Shown one piece after another: positions 1 to 14,396 of a stretch of DNA of 64,000 nt (the stretch's first letter is position 1; every line of letters begins with the position of its first letter). The DNA is from Cavia porcellus (taxonomy: Eukaryota; Chordata; Mammalia; Rodentia; Caviidae): the NCBI RefSeq assembly GCF_034190915.1, contig NW_026947546.1, positions 1,116,001 through 1,180,000 on the forward strand. The letters are read 5' to 3'. The notes below the pieces were generated by a model, which saw only the letters and a program-made list of their open reading frames with translations, searched no databases and was not told where the DNA came from. A program made the translations under genes and the position numbers.

Positions 1-2220
1 TCACTCCTACTAGTGAATGTAATGTAACACACACCCATACAATGCGCACCACCCCTTGATGTTTTTCTCACTCCTACTAGTGAATGTAATGTAACTCACA
101 CCCATACAATGCGCACCACCCCGTGATGTTTTTCTCACTCCTACTAGTGAATGAAATGTAACACACACCCATACAATGCGCACCAGCCCGTGATGTTTTT
201 CTCACTCCTACTTGTCAATCTAATGTAACACACACCCATACAATGCGCACCACCCCGCGATGTTTTTCAGTAACCTATCCTACATTGCCACTGCATGTTC
301 CCTGACCTCCACATGCTGACCACCCCGCGGTGCTTTTCTCCATCCTACATTGCCAATCACTGCCTATCCTAATTCAGACCCTGCGATTCACACCACCCCG
401 TGATGCTTTTCTCACTCCTAGTAGTGAATGCATTGTAACACACACCCATACAATGCGCACCACCCTGTGATGTTTTTCTCACTCTTACTAGTGAATGTAA
501 TGTAACACACACACATACAAGGCGCACCACCCCGTGATGTTTTTCTCAGTCCTACTAGTGAATGTAATGTAACACACACCCATACAATGCGCACCACCCC
601 GTGATGTTTTTCTCACTCCTACTAGTGAATGTAATGTAACACAAACCCATAAAATGCGCACCACCCCGTGATGTTTTTCTCACTCCTACTAGTGAATGTA
701 ATGTAACACACACCCATACAATGCGCACCAACCCGTGATGTTTTTCTCACTCCTACTAGTGAATGTAATGTAACACACACCCATACAATGCGCACCACCC
801 CGTGATGTTTTTCTCACTCATACTAGTGAATGTAATGAAACACACACCCATACAATGCGCACCACCCGGTGATGTTTTTCTCACTCCTACTAGTGAATGT
901 AATGTAACACACACCCATATGATGCGCACCACCCCGTGATGATTTCTCACTCCTAATATTGAGTGTAATGTAACACACAGCCATTCGTTTCGCACTACCC
1001 CGTGATGTTTTTCTCACTCCTACTAGTGAATGTAATGTAACACACACCCATACAATGCGCACCACCCCGTGGTGTTTTTCTCACTCCTACTAGTGAATGT
1101 TATGTAACACACACCCATACAATGCGCACCACCCCGTGATGTTTTTCTCACTCCTACTAGTGAATGTAATGTAAGACACACCCATACAATACGCACCACC
1201 CCGTGGTGTTTTTCTCACTCCTACTAGTGAATGTAATGTAACACACACCCATACAATGCGCACCACCCCGTGATGTTTTTCTCACTCCTACTAGTGAATG
1301 TAATGTAACACACACCCATACAATGCGCACCACCCCTAGATGTTTTTCAGAAACCTATCCTACATTGCCACTGCATGTTCCCTGACCTCCCCATGCTGAC
1401 CAGTCCGCGGTGCTTTTCTCCATCCTACATTGCCACTCACGGCCTATCCTAATTCAGACCCTCCGATTCACACCACCCCGTGAGGTTTTTCTCACTCCTA
1501 CTAATGAATGTAATGTAACACACACCCATACAATGCGCACCACCCCGTGATGTTTTTCTCACCCCTACTAGTGAATGTAATGTAACACACACCCATACAA
1601 TGCGCACCACCCCGTGATGTTTTTCTCACTCCTACTAGTGAATGTAATGTAACACACACCCAATAATGCGCACCACCCCGTGATGTTTTTCTCACTCCTA
1701 TTAGTGAATGTAATGTAAAACACACCCATACAATGCGCACCACCCCGTGATGTTTTTCAGAAACCTATCCTACATTGCCACTGCATGTTCCATGACCTCC
1801 CCATGCTGACCACCCCGAGGTGCTTTTCTCCATCCTACATTGCCACTCACTGCCTATCCTAATTCAGAGCCTCCGATTCACACCACCCTGTGATGTTTTT
1901 CTCACTCCTAGTAGTGAATGTAATGTAACACACACCCATACAATGCGCACCACCCCGTGATGTTTTTCTCACTCCTACTAGTGAATGTAATGTAACACAC
2001 ACCCATACAATGTGCACCACCCCGTGATGTTTTTCTCACTCCTACTAGTGAATGTAATGTAACACACACCCATACAATGCACACCACCCCGTGATGTTTT
2101 TCTCACTCCTACTAGTGAATGTAATGTAACACACACCCATACAATGCGCACCACCCCTTGATGTTTTTCTCACTCCTACTAGTGTATGTAATGTAACACA
2201 CACCCATACAATGCGCACCA
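1..2220 (+). repeat. Partial HOR copy, left edge
   Basis: Three 143-bp units start at 257, 1337 and 1747, separated by 14 and 4 monomers of 67 bp. The part around the second and third units matches the stretch 3390 bp to the right (1337 to 4727; 1747 to 5137). The first unit is offset by only 3257 bp, a difference of about two monomers, so this copy is related to the 3.67-kb HOR but differs by monomer gain or loss. The ordered monomer cassette after the first unit (400 to about 735) and the ATTCGTTTCGC variant near 986 are both present. The left end is cut by the window. Confidence 0.85.
400..735 (+). repeat. Ordered five-monomer variant cassette following GTAACC-type units
   Basis: Five successive 67-bp monomers carry fixed marks in a fixed order. 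The first has GATGCTTTTC, CTAGTAGTGAATG and an altered GTATTGTAAC-like stretch. The second has CTCTTACTAG and CACACACATACAAGG. The third has CTCAGTCCTAC. The fourth has ACACAAACCCATAAAATG. The fifth leads into GCACCAACCCG. The same order, complete or nearly so, follows the units at 2359, 3514, 6026, 7182, 9350, 19689, 31189, 32345, 34447, 36418 and 38520. In the 57-62 kb copies the later marks have been lost. Here monomer identity is tied to position within the HOR. Confidence 0.8.
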
Positions 2221-5200
2221 CCCCGTGATGTTTTTCTCACTCATACTAGTGAATGAAATGTAACACACACCCATACAATGCACACCACCCCGTGATGTTT
2301 TTCTCACTCCTACTTGTCAATCTAATGTAACACACACCCATACAATGCGCACCACCCCGCGATGTTTTTCAGTAACCTATCCTACATTGCCACTGCATGT
2401 TCCCTGACCTCCACATGCTGACCACCCGCGGTGCTTTTCTCCATCCTACATTGCCAATCACTGCCTATCCTAATTCAGACCCTGCGATTCACACCACCCC
2501 GTGATGCTTTTCTCACTCCTAGTAGTGAATGTATTGTAACACACACCCATACAATGCGCACCACCCCGTGATGTTTTTCTCACTCTTACTAGTGAATGTA
2601 ATTTAACACACACACATACAAGGCGCACCACCCCGTGATGTTTTTCTCAGTCCTACTAGTGAATGTAATGTAACACACACCCATACAATGCGCACCACCC
2701 CGTGATGTTTTTCTCACTCCTACTAGTGAATGTAATGTAACACAAACCCATAGAATGCGCACCACCCCGTGATGTTTTTCTCACTCCTACTAGTGAATGT
2801 AATGTAACACACACCCATACAATGCGCAGCACCCCGTGATGTTTTTCTCACCCCTACTAGTGAATGTAATGTAACACACACCCATACAATGCGCACCACC
2901 CCGTGATGTTTTTCTCACTCCTACTAGTGAATGTAATGTAACACACACCCATACAATGCGCACCAACCCGTGATGTTTTTCTCACTCCTATTAGTGAATG
3001 TAATGTAACACACACCCATACAATGCGCACCACACCGCGATGTTTTTCAGAAACCTATCCTACATTGCCACTGCATGTTCCATGACCTCCCCATGCTGAC
3101 CACCCCGCGGTGCTTTTCTCCATCCTACATTGCCACTCACTGCCTATCCTAATTCAGAGCCTCCGATTCACACCACCCCGTGATGTTTTTCTCACTCCTA
3201 GTAGTGAATGTAATGTAACACACACCCATACAATGCGCACCACCCGTGATGTTTTTCTCACTCCTACTAGTGAATGTAATGTAACACACACCCATACAAT
3301 GTGCACCACCCCGTGATGTTTTTCTCACTCCTACTAGTGAATGTAATGTAACACACACCCATACAATGCGCACCACCCCGTGATGTTTTTCTCACTCCTA
3401 CTAGTGAATGAAATGTAACACACACCCATACAATGCGCACCACCCCGTGATGTTTTTCTCACTCCTACTTGTCAATCTAATGTAACACACACCCATACAA
3501 TGCGCACCACCCCGCGATGTTTGTCAGTAACCTATCCTACATTGCCACTGCATGTTCCCTGACCTCCACATGCTGACTACCCCGCGGTGCTTTTCTCCAT
3601 CCTACATTGCCAATCACTGCCTATCCTAATTCAGTCCCTGCGATTCACACCACCCCGTAATGCTTTTCTCACTCCTAGTAGTGAATGTATTGTAACACAA
3701 ACCCATACAATGCGCACCACCCCGTGATGTTTTTCTCACTCTTACTAGTGAATGTAATGTAACACACACACATACAAGGCGCACCACCCCGTGATGTTTT
3801 TCTCAGTCCTACTAGTGAATGTAATGTAACACACACCCATACAATGCGCACCACCCCGTGATGTTTTCTCACTCCTACTAGTGAATGTAATGTAACACAA
3901 ACCCATAAAATGCGCACCACCCCGTGATGTTTTTCTCACTCCTACTAGTGAATGTAATGTAACACACACCCATACAATGCGCACCAAACCGTGATGTTTT
4001 TCTCACTCCTACTAGTGAATGTAATGTAACACACACCCATACAATGCTCACCACCCCGTGATGTTTTTCTCACTCATACTAGTGAATGTAATGAAACACA
4101 CACCCATACAATGCGCACCACCCCGTGATGTTTTTCTCACTCCTACTAGTGAATGTAATGTAACACACACCCATACAATGCGCACCACCCCGTGATGTTT
4201 TTCTCACTCATACTAGTGAATGTAATGAAACACACACCCATACAATGCGCACCACCCCGTGATGTTTTTCTCACTCCTACTAGTGAATGTAATGTAACAC
4301 ACACCCATATGATGCGCACCACCCCGTGATGATTTCTCACTCCTAATAGTGAGTGTAATGTAACACACACCCATACGTTTCGCACTACCCCGTGATGTTT
4401 TTCTCACTCCTACTAGTGAATGTAATGTAACACACACCCATACAATGCGCACCACCCCGTGGTGTTTTTCTCACTCCTACTAGTGAATGTTATGTAACAC
4501 ACACCCATACAATGCGCACCACCCCGTGATGTTTTTCTCACTCCTACTAGTGAATGTAATGTAAGACACACCCATACAATACGCACCACCCCGTGGTGTT
4601 TTTCTCATTCCTACTAGTGAATGTAATGTAACACACACCCATACAATGCGCACCACCCCGTGATGTTTTTCTCACTCCTACTAGTGAATGTAATGTAACA
4701 CACACCCATACAATGCGCACCACCCCGAGATGTTTTTCAGAAACCTATCCTACATTGCCACTGCATGTTCCCTGACCTCCCCATGCTGACCAGCCCGCGG
4801 TGCTTTTCTCCATCCTACATTGCCACTCACGGCCTATCCTAATTCAGACCCTCCGATTCACAGCACCCCGTGAGGTTTTTCTCACTCCTACTAATGAATG
4901 TAATGTAACACACACCCATACAATGCGCACCACCCCGTGATGTTTTTCTCACCCCTACTAGTGAATGTAATGTAACACACACCCATACAATGCGCACCAC
5001 CCCGTGATGTTTTTCTCACTCCTACTAGTGAATGTAATGTAACACACACCCTATAATGCGCACCACCCCGTGATGTTTTTCTCACTCCTATTAGTGAATG
5101 TAATGTAACACACACCCATACAATGCGCACCACCCCGTGATCTTTTTCAGAAACCTATCCTACATTGCCACTGCATGTTCCATGACCTCCCCATGCTGAC

Positions 5201-5888
5201 CACCCCGCGGTGCTTTTCTCCATCCTACATTGCCACTCACTGCCTATCCTAATTCAGAGCCTCCGATTCACACCACCCCGTGATGTTTTTCTCACTCCTA
5301 GTAGTGAATGTAATGTAACACACACCCATACAATGCGCACCACCCCGTGATGTTTTTCTCACTCCTACTAGTGAATGTAATGTAACACACACCCATACAA
5401 TGCACACCACCCCGTGATGTTTTTCTCACTCCTACTAGTGAATGTAATGTAACACACACCCATACAATGCGCACCACCCCTTGATGTTTTTCTCACTCCT
5501 ACTAGTGTATGTAATGTAACACACACCCATACAATGCGCACCACCCCGTGATGTTTTTCTCACTCCTACTAGTGAATGAAATGTAACACACACCCATACA
5601 ATGCGCACCACCCTGTGATGTTTTTCTCACTCCTACTTGTCAATCTAATGTAACACACACCCATACAATGCGCACCACCCCGCGATGTTTTTCAGTAACC
5701 TATCCTACATTGCCACTGCATGTTCCCTGACCTCCACATGCTGACCACCCCGCGGTGCTTTTCTCCATCCTACATTGCCAATCACTGCCTATCCTAATTC
5801 AGTCCCTGCGATTCACACCACCCCGTGATGCTTTTCTCACTCCTAGTAGTGAATGTATTGTAACACACACCCATACAATGCGCACCAC
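2221..5888 (+). repeat. 3.67-kb HOR, copy 1 of a nearly identical tandem pair
   Basis: This block has six 143-bp units (starts 2359, 3037, 3514, 4727, 5137, 5682) and 42 monomers of 67 bp. Each landmark recurs 3668 bp to the right in the next block; for the first unit the offset is 3667 because one C is missing near 2428. By eye the two copies differ at only about ten positions, including 2752 (TAGAATG against TAAAATG), 3659, 4617, 5142 and 5614. The block begins at a monomer with CTCATACTAG followed by GAATGAAATG, and the same monomer opens the next block. This low divergence implies a very recent duplication, or ongoing homogenisation. Confidence 0.9.
4264..4391 (+). repeat. Marker cassette: TATGATGCGC, GATGATTTCTC, ATACGTTTCGCACTAC
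   Basis: Consecutive monomers carry TATGATGCGC, then a shortened T tract (GATGATTTCTC) with CTAATAGTG, then ATACGTTTCGCACTACCCC. The CGTTTCGC core occurs near 986 (as ATTCGTTTCGC), 4376, 8044, 10080, 20552, 21640, 33141, 35175, 37214, 39248, 44524, 56720, 61320, 62534 and 63144. Left of 40 kb the first mark is TATGATGCGC; at 44457, 56653, 60440, 61253 and 63078 it is TACGATGCGC, so the two halves of the window hold different lineages of the cassette. Confidence 0.8.
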
Positions 5889-8800
5889 CCCGTGATGTTT
5901 TTCTCACTCATACTAGTGAATGAAATGTAACACACACCCATACAATGCACACCACCCCGTGATGTTTTTCTCACTCCTACTTGTCAATCTAATGTAACAC
6001 ACACCCATACAATGCGCACCACCCCGCGATGTTTTTCAGTAACCTATCCTACATTGCCACTGCATGTTCCCTGACCTCCACATGCTGACCACCCCGCGGT
6101 GCTTTTCTCCATCCTACATTGCCAATCACTGCCTATCCTAATTCAGACCCTGCGATTCACACCACCCCGTGATGCTTTTCTCACTCCTAGTAGTGAATGT
6201 ATTGTAACACACACCCATACAATGCGCACCACCCCGTGATGTTTTTCTCACTCTTACTAGTGAATGTAATTTAACACACACACATACAAGGCGCACCACC
6301 CCGTGATGTTTTTCTCAGTCCTACTAGTGAATGTAATGTAACACACACCCATACAATGCGCACCACCCCGTGATGTTTTTCTCACTCCTACTAGTGAATG
6401 TAATGTAACAGAAACCCATAAAATGCGCACCACCCCGTGATGTTTTTCTCACTCCTACTAGTGAATGTAATGTAACACACACCCATACAATGCGCAGCAC
6501 CCCGTGATGTTTTTCTCACCCCTACTAGTGAATGTAATGTAACACACACCCATACAATGCGCACCACCCCGTGATGTTTTTCTCACTCCTACTAGTGAAT
6601 GTAATGTAACACACACCCATACAATGCGCACCAACCCGTGATGTTTTTCTCACTCCTATTAGTGAATGTAATGTAACACACACCCATACAATGCGCACCA
6701 CACCGCGATGTTTTTCAGAAACCTATCCTACATTGCCACTGCATGTTCCATGACCTCCCCATGCTGACCACCCCGCGGTGCTTTTCTCCATCCTACATTG
6801 CCACTCACTGCCTATCCTAATTCAGAGCCTCCGATTCACACCACCCCGTGATGTTTTTCTCACTCCTAGTAGTGAATGTAATGTAACACACACCCATACA
6901 ATGCGCACCACCCGTGATGTTTTTCTCACTCCTACTAGTGAATGTAATGTAACACACACCCATACAATGTGCACCACCCCGTGATGTTTTTCTCACTCCT
7001 ACTAGTGAATGTAATGTAACACACACCCATACAATGCGCACCACCCCGTGATGTTTTTCTCACTCCTACTAGTGAATGAAATGTAACACACACCCATACA
7101 ATGCGCACCACCCCGTGATGTTTTTCTCACTCCTACTTGTCAATCTAATGTAACACACACCCATACAATGCGCACCACCCCGCGATGTTTGTCAGTAACC
7201 TATCCTACATTGCCACTGCATGTTCCCTGACCTCCACATGCTGACTACCCCGCGGTGCTTTTCTCCATCCTACATTGCCAATCACTGCCTATCCTAATTC
7301 AGTCCCTGCGATTCACACCACCCCGTGATGCTTTTCTCACTCCTAGTAGTGAATGTATTGTAACACAAACCCATACAATGCGCACCACCCCGTGATGTTT
7401 TTCTCACTCTTACTAGTGAATGTAATGTAACACACACACATACAAGGCGCACCACCCCGTGATGTTTTTCTCAGTCCTACTAGTGAATGTAATGTAACAC
7501 ACACCCATACAATGCGCACCACCCCGTGATGTTTTCTCACTCCTACTAGTGAATGTAATGTAACACAAACCCATAAAATGCGCACCACCCCGTGATGTTT
7601 TTCTCACTCCTACTAGTGAATGTAATGTAACACACACCCATACAATGCGCACCAAACCGTGATGTTTTTCTCACTCCTACTAGTGAATGTAATGTAACAC
7701 ACACCCATACAATGCTCACCACCCCGTGATGTTTTTCTCACTCATACTAGTGAATGTAATGAAACACACACCCATGCAATGCGCACCACCCCGTGATGTT
7801 TTTCTCACTCCTACTAGTGAATGTAATGTAACACACACCCATACAATGCGCACCACCCCGTGATGTTTTTCTCACTCATACTAGTGAATGTAATGAAACA
7901 CACACCCATACAATGCGCACCACCCCGTGATGTTTTTCTCACTCCTACTAGTGAATGTAATGTAACACACACCCATATGATGCGCACCACCCCGTGATGA
8001 TTTCTCACTCCTAATAGTGAGTGTAATGTAACACACACCCATACGTTTCGCACTACCCCGTGATGTTTTTCTCACTCCTACTAGTGAATGTAATGTAACA
8101 CACACCCATACAATGCGCACCACCCCGTGGTGTTTTTCTCACTCCTACTAGTGAATGTTATGTAACACACACCCATACAATGCGCACCACCCCGTGATGT
8201 TTTTCTCACTCCTACTAGTGAATGTAATGTAAGACACACCCATACAATACGCACCACCCCGTGGTGTTTTTCTCACTCCTACTAGTGAATGTAATGTAAC
8301 ACACACCCATACAATGCGCACCACCCCGTGATGTTTTTCTCACTCCTACTAGTGAATGTAATGTAACACACACCCATACAATGCGCACCACCCCGAGATG
8401 TTTTTCAGAAACCTATCCTACATTGCCACTGCATGTTCCCTGACCTCCCCATGCTGACCAGCCCGCGGTGCTTTTCTCCATCCTACATTGCCACTCACGG
8501 CCTATCCTAATTCAGACCCTCCGATTCACAGCACCCCGTGAGGTTTTTCTCACTCCTACTAATGAATGTAATGTAACACACACCCATACAATGCGCACCA
8601 CCCCGTGATGTTTTTCTCACCCCTACTAGTGAATGTAATGTAACACACACCCATACAATGCGCACCACCCCGTGATGTTTTTCTCACTCCTACTAGTGAA
8701 TGTAATGTAACACACACCCTATAATGCGCACCACCCCGTGATGTTTTTCTCACTCCTATTAGTGAATGTAATGTAACACACACCCATACAATGCGCACCA

Positions 8801-9556
8801 CCCTGTGATGTTTTTCAGAAACCTATCCTACATTGCCACTGCATGTTCCATGACCTCCCCATGCTGACCACCCCGCGGTGCTTTTCTCCATCCTACATTG
8901 CCACTCACTGCCTATCCTAATTCAGAGCCTCCGATTCACACCACCCCGTGATGTTTTTCTCACTCCTAGTAGTGAATGTAATGTAACACACACCCATACA
9001 ATGCGCACCACCCCGTGATGTTTTTCTCACTCCTACTAGTGAATGTAATGTAACACACACCCATACAATGCACACCACCCCGTGATGTTTTTCTCACTCC
9101 TACTAGTGAATGTAATGTAACACACACCCATACAATGCGCACCACCCCTTGATGTTTTTCTCACTCCTACTAGTGTATGTAATGTAACACACACCCATAC
9201 AATGCGCACCACCCCGTGATGTTTTTCTCACTCCTACTAGTGAATGAAATGTAACACACACCCATACAATGCGCACCACCCCGTGATGTTTTTCTCACTC
9301 CTACTTGTCAATCTAATGTAACACACACCCATACAATGCGCACCACCCCGCGATGTTTTTCAGTAACCTATCCTACATTGCCACTGCATGTTCCCTGACC
9401 TCCACATGCTGACCACCCCGCGGTGCTTTTCTCCATCCTACATTGCCAATCACTGCCTATCCTAATTCAGTCCCTGCGATTCACACCACCCCGTGATGCT
9501 TTTCTCACTCCTAGTAGTGAATGTATTGTAACACACACCCATACAATGCGCACCAC
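5889..9556 (+). repeat. 3.67-kb HOR, copy 2 of the tandem pair
   Basis: The units start at 6026, 6705, 7182, 8395, 8805 and 9350, in the same order and spacing as the preceding block (679, 477, 1213, 410 and 545 bp). Differences from copy 1 include CAGAAACCC near 6410, CATGCAATG near 7775 and CCCTGTGATG near 8804. The last part, from about 8395 through the following block start to about 10155, recurs 25,097 bp away at 33492-35252. This segment has therefore been used as a module at two distant places in the array. Confidence 0.9.
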
Positions 9557-12500
9557 CCCGTGATGTTTTTCTCACTCTTACTAGTGAATGTAATGTAACA
9601 CACACACATACAAGGCGCACCACCCCGTGATGTTTTTCTCAGTCCTACTAGTGAATGTAATGTAACACACACCCATACAATGTGCACCACCCCGTGATGT
9701 TTTTCTCACTCCTACTAGTGAATGTAATGTAACACAAACCCATAAAATGTGCACCACCCCGTGATGTTTTTCTCACTCCTACTAGTGAATGTAATGTAAC
9801 ACACACCCATACAATGCGCACGAACCCGTGATGTTTTTCTCACTCCTACTAGTGAATGTAATGTAACACACACCCATACAATGCGCACCACCCCGTGATG
9901 TTTTTCTCACTCATACTAGTGAATGTAATGAAACACACACCCATACAATGCGCACCACCCCGTGATGTTTGTCTCACTCCTACTAGTGAATGTAATGTAA
10001 CACACACCCATATGATGCGCACCACCCCGTGATGATTTCTCACTCCTAATAGTGAATGTAAGGTAACACACACCCATACGTTTCGCACTACCCCGTGATG
10101 TTTTTCTCACTCCTACTAGTGAATGTAATGTAACACACACCCATACAATGCGCACCACCCCGTGGTGTTTTTCTCACTCCTACTAGTGAATGTTATGTAA
10201 CACACACCCATACAATGCGCACCACCCCGTGATGTTTTTCTCACTCCTACTAGTGAATGTAATGTAAGACACAACCATACAATACGCACCACCCCGTGGT
10301 GTTTTTCTCACTCCTACTAGTGAATGTTATGTAACACACACCCATACAATGCGCACCACCCCGTGATGTTTTTCTCACTCCTACTAGTGAATTTAATGTA
10401 ACACACACCCATACAATGCGCACCACCCCATGATGTTTTTCTCACTCCTACTAGTGAATGTAATGTAACACACACCCATACAATGCGCACCACCCCGTGA
10501 TGTTTTTCTCACTCCTACTAGTGAATGTAATGTAACACACACCCATACAATGAGCACCACCCCGTGATGTCTTTCTCACTCCTACTAGTGAATGTAATGT
10601 AACACACACCCATACAATGCGCACCACCCCGTGATGTTTTTCTCACTCCTACTAGTGAACGTAATGTAACACACACCCATACAATGTGCACCACCCCGTG
10701 ATGTTTTTCTCACTCCTACTAGTGAATGTTATGTAACACACACCCATATAATGCGCACCACTCCGTGATGTTTTTCAGAAACCTATCCTACATTGCCACT
10801 GCATGTTCCCTGACCTCCCCATGCTGACCACCCCGCGGTGCTTTTCTCCATCCTACATTGCCACTCACTGCCTATCCTAATTCAGACCCTCCGATTCACA
10901 CCACCCCGTGATGTTTTTCTCACTCCTACTAGTGAATGTAATGTAACACACACCAATACAATGCGCACCACCCCGTGATGTTTTTGTCACTCCTACTAGT
11001 GAATGTAATGTAACACACACCCATACAATGAGCACCACCCCGTGATGTTTTTCTCACTCCTAATAGTGAATGTAATGTAACACACACACATACAATGCAC
11101 ACCACTCCGTGATGTTTTTCTCACTCCTACTAGTGAATGTAATGTAATACACACCCATACAATGCATACCACCCCGCGATGTTTTTCAGAAACCTATTCT
11201 ACATTGCCACTGCATGTTCCCTGACCTCCACATGCTGATCACCCCGCGGTGCTTTTCTCCATCCTACATTGCCAATCACTGCCTATCCTAATTCAGACCC
11301 TCCGATTCACAGCACCCTGTGATGCTTTTCTCACTCCTACTAGTGAATGTAATGTAACACAAACCCATACAATGCGCACCCCCCCTTGATGTTTTTCTCA
11401 CTCCGACTAGTGAATGTAATGTAACACACACCCATACAATGCGCACCACCCCGTGATGTTTTTCTCACTCCTACTAGTGAATGTAATGTAACACAAACCC
11501 ATACAATGCGCACCCCCACTTGATGTTTTTCTCACTCCTACTAGTGAATGTAATGTAACACACACCCATACAATGCGCACCACCCCTTGATGTTTTTCTC
11601 ACTCCGACTAGTGAATGTAATGTAACACACACCCATACAATGCACACCACCCCGTGATGTTTTTCTCACTCCTACTAGTGAATGTAATGTAACACAAACC
11701 CATACAATGCGCACCCCCCCTTGATGTTTTTCTCACTCCTACTAGTGAACGTAATGTAACACACACCCATACAATGCGCACCACCCCGTGATGTTTTTCT
11801 CACTCCTACTAGTGAATGTAATGTAACACACACCCATACAATGCGCACCACCCCTCTATGTTTTTAAGAAACCTATCCTACATTGCCACTGCATGTTCCC
11901 TGACCTCCCCATGCTGACCACCGCGCGGAACTTTTCTCCATCCTACATTGCCACACACTGCCTATCCTAATTCAGACCCTCCGATTCACACCACCCCGTG
12001 ATGTTTTTCTCACTCCTACTAGTGAATGTAATGTAACTCACACCCATACAATGCGCAGCACCCCGTGATGTTTTTCTCACTCCTACTAGTGAATGTAATG
12101 TAACACACACCCATACAATGCGCACCACCCCGTGATGTTTTTCTCACTCCTACTAGTGAATGTAATGTAACACACACCCATACAATGCGCACCACCCCCG
12201 ATGTTTTTCAGAAAACTAACCTACATTTCCACTGCATGTTCCCTGACCTCCCCATGCTGACCACCCCGCGGTGCTTTTCTCCATCTTACATTGCCACTCA
12301 CTGCCTATCCTAATTCAGACACTCAGACTCACACCACCCCGTGATGTTTTTCTCACTCCTACTGGTGAATGTAATGTAACACACACCCATACAATGCACA
12401 CCACCCCGCGATGTTTTTCAGAAACCTATCCTACATTGCCACTGCATGTCCCTGACCTCCCTATGCTGACTACCCCGTGGTGCTTTTCTCCACCCTACAT

Positions 12501-13255
12501 TGCCACTCACTACTTATCCTAATTCAGACCCTCCGATTCACACCACCCCGTGATGATTTTCTCACTCCTACTAGTGAATATATTGTAACACACACCCATA
12601 CATTGCGCACCACCCCGTGATGTTTTTGTCACTCCTAATAGTGAATGTAATGTAACACACACCCATACAATGCGCACCACCCCGTGATGTTTTTCTCACT
12701 CCTACTAGTGAATGTAATGTAACACACACCCATACATTGCGCACCACCACGTGATGTTTTTCTCACTCCTACTAGTGAATGTAATGTAACACACACCCAT
12801 ACAATGCGCACCACCCCGTGATGTTTTTCTCACTCCTACTAGTGAATGTAATGTAACACACAACCATACAATGCGCACCACCCCGCGATGTTTTTCAGAA
12901 ACCTATCCTACATTGCCACTGCATGTTCCCTGACCTCCCCACGCTGACCACCCCGTGGTGCTTTTCTCCATCCTACCTTGCCACTCACTGCCTATCCTAA
13001 TTCAGAACCTCCGATTCACACCACCCCGTGATGTTTTTCTCACTCCTCCTGGTGAATGTAATGTAACACACACCCATACAATGCACACCACCCGCGATGT
13101 TTTTCAGAAACCTATCCTACACTGCCACTGCATGTTCCCTGACCTCCCCATGCTGACCACCCCGCGGTGCTTTTCTCCATCCTACATTGCCACTCACTGC
13201 CTATCCTAATTCAGACCCTCAGACTCACACCACCCCGTGATGTTTTTCTCACTCC

Positions 13256-13307
13256 TACTGGTGAATGTAATGTAACACACACCCATAAAATGCGCACAAC
13301 CCACCCC
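13256..13307 (+). repeat. 71-bp monomer variant with an inserted ACCC (reference copy)
   Basis: GCGCACAACCCACCCCGTG replaces GCGCACCACCCCGTG, adding four bases at the monomer junction. The same insertion is present near 23829, 24793, 35731, 39801, 41851, 43161, 44054, 45495, 46665, 47975, 49624, 50519, 50795, 52502 and 53601. It nearly always closes the first monomer after a 143-bp unit whose second half ends CCTCAGACTCAC. It is therefore a lineage mark of one HOR family. The interval given covers the right part of the reference copy. Confidence 0.75.
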
Positions 13308-14396
13308 GTGATGTTTTTCTCACTCCTACTAGTGAATGTAATGTAACACACACCCATACAATGCGCACCACCCCGTGATGTTTTTGTCACTCCTACTAGT
13401 GAATGTCATGTAACACACACCCATACAATGCGCACCACCCGCGATGTTTTTCTCACTCCTACTAGTGAATGTAATGTATCACACACCCATACAATGCGCA
13501 CCACCCCGTCATGTTTTTCTCACTCCTACTAGTGAATGTAATGTAACACACACCCATACAATGCACACCACTCCGTGATGTTTTTCTCACTCCTACTAGT
13601 GAATGTAATGTAATACACACCCATACAATGCATACCACCCCGCGATGTTTTTCAGAAACCTATTCTACATTGCCACTGCATGTTCCCTGACCTCCCCATG
13701 CTGACCACCGCGCGGAGCTTTTCTCCATCCTACATTGCCACTCACTGCCTATCCTAATTCAGACCCTCCGATTCACTCCAGCCCGTGATGTTTTTCTCAC
13801 TCCTACTAGTGAATGTAATGTAACTCACACCCATACAATGCGCACCACCCCGTGATGTTTTTCTCACTCCTACTAGTGAATGTAATGTAACACACACCCA
13901 TACAATGCGCACCACCCCGTGATGTTTTTCTCACTCCTACTAGTGAATCTAATGTAACACACACCCATACAATGCGCACCACCCCGTGATGTTTTTCTCA
14001 CTCCTACTAGTGAATGTAATGTAACACACACCCATACAATGCGCACCACCCCGTGATGTTTTTCTCACTCCTACTAGTGAATCTAATGTAACACACACCC
14101 ATACAATGCGCACCACCCCGTGATGTTTTTCTCACTCCTACTTGTGAATCTAATGTAACACACACCCATACAATGCGCACCACCCCGCGATGTTTTTCAG
14201 AATCCTATCCTACATTGCCACTGCATGTTCCCTGACCTCCCCATGCTGACCACCACGCGGGGCTTTTCTCCATCCTACATTGCCACTCACTGCCTATCCT
14301 AATTCAGACCCTCCGATTCACACCACCCCGTGATGTTTTTCTCACTCCTATTAGTGAATGTAATGTAACACACACCCATACAATGCGCACCACCCC

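Noticed and set aside
257..399. 143-bp unit as a short transposable element inserted in the 67-bp array
   Set aside because: It has no target-site duplication, no A-tail, no terminal inverted repeats and no promoter boxes, and it shares both ends with the monomer. A diverged dimer of the same ancestral unit explains it better.
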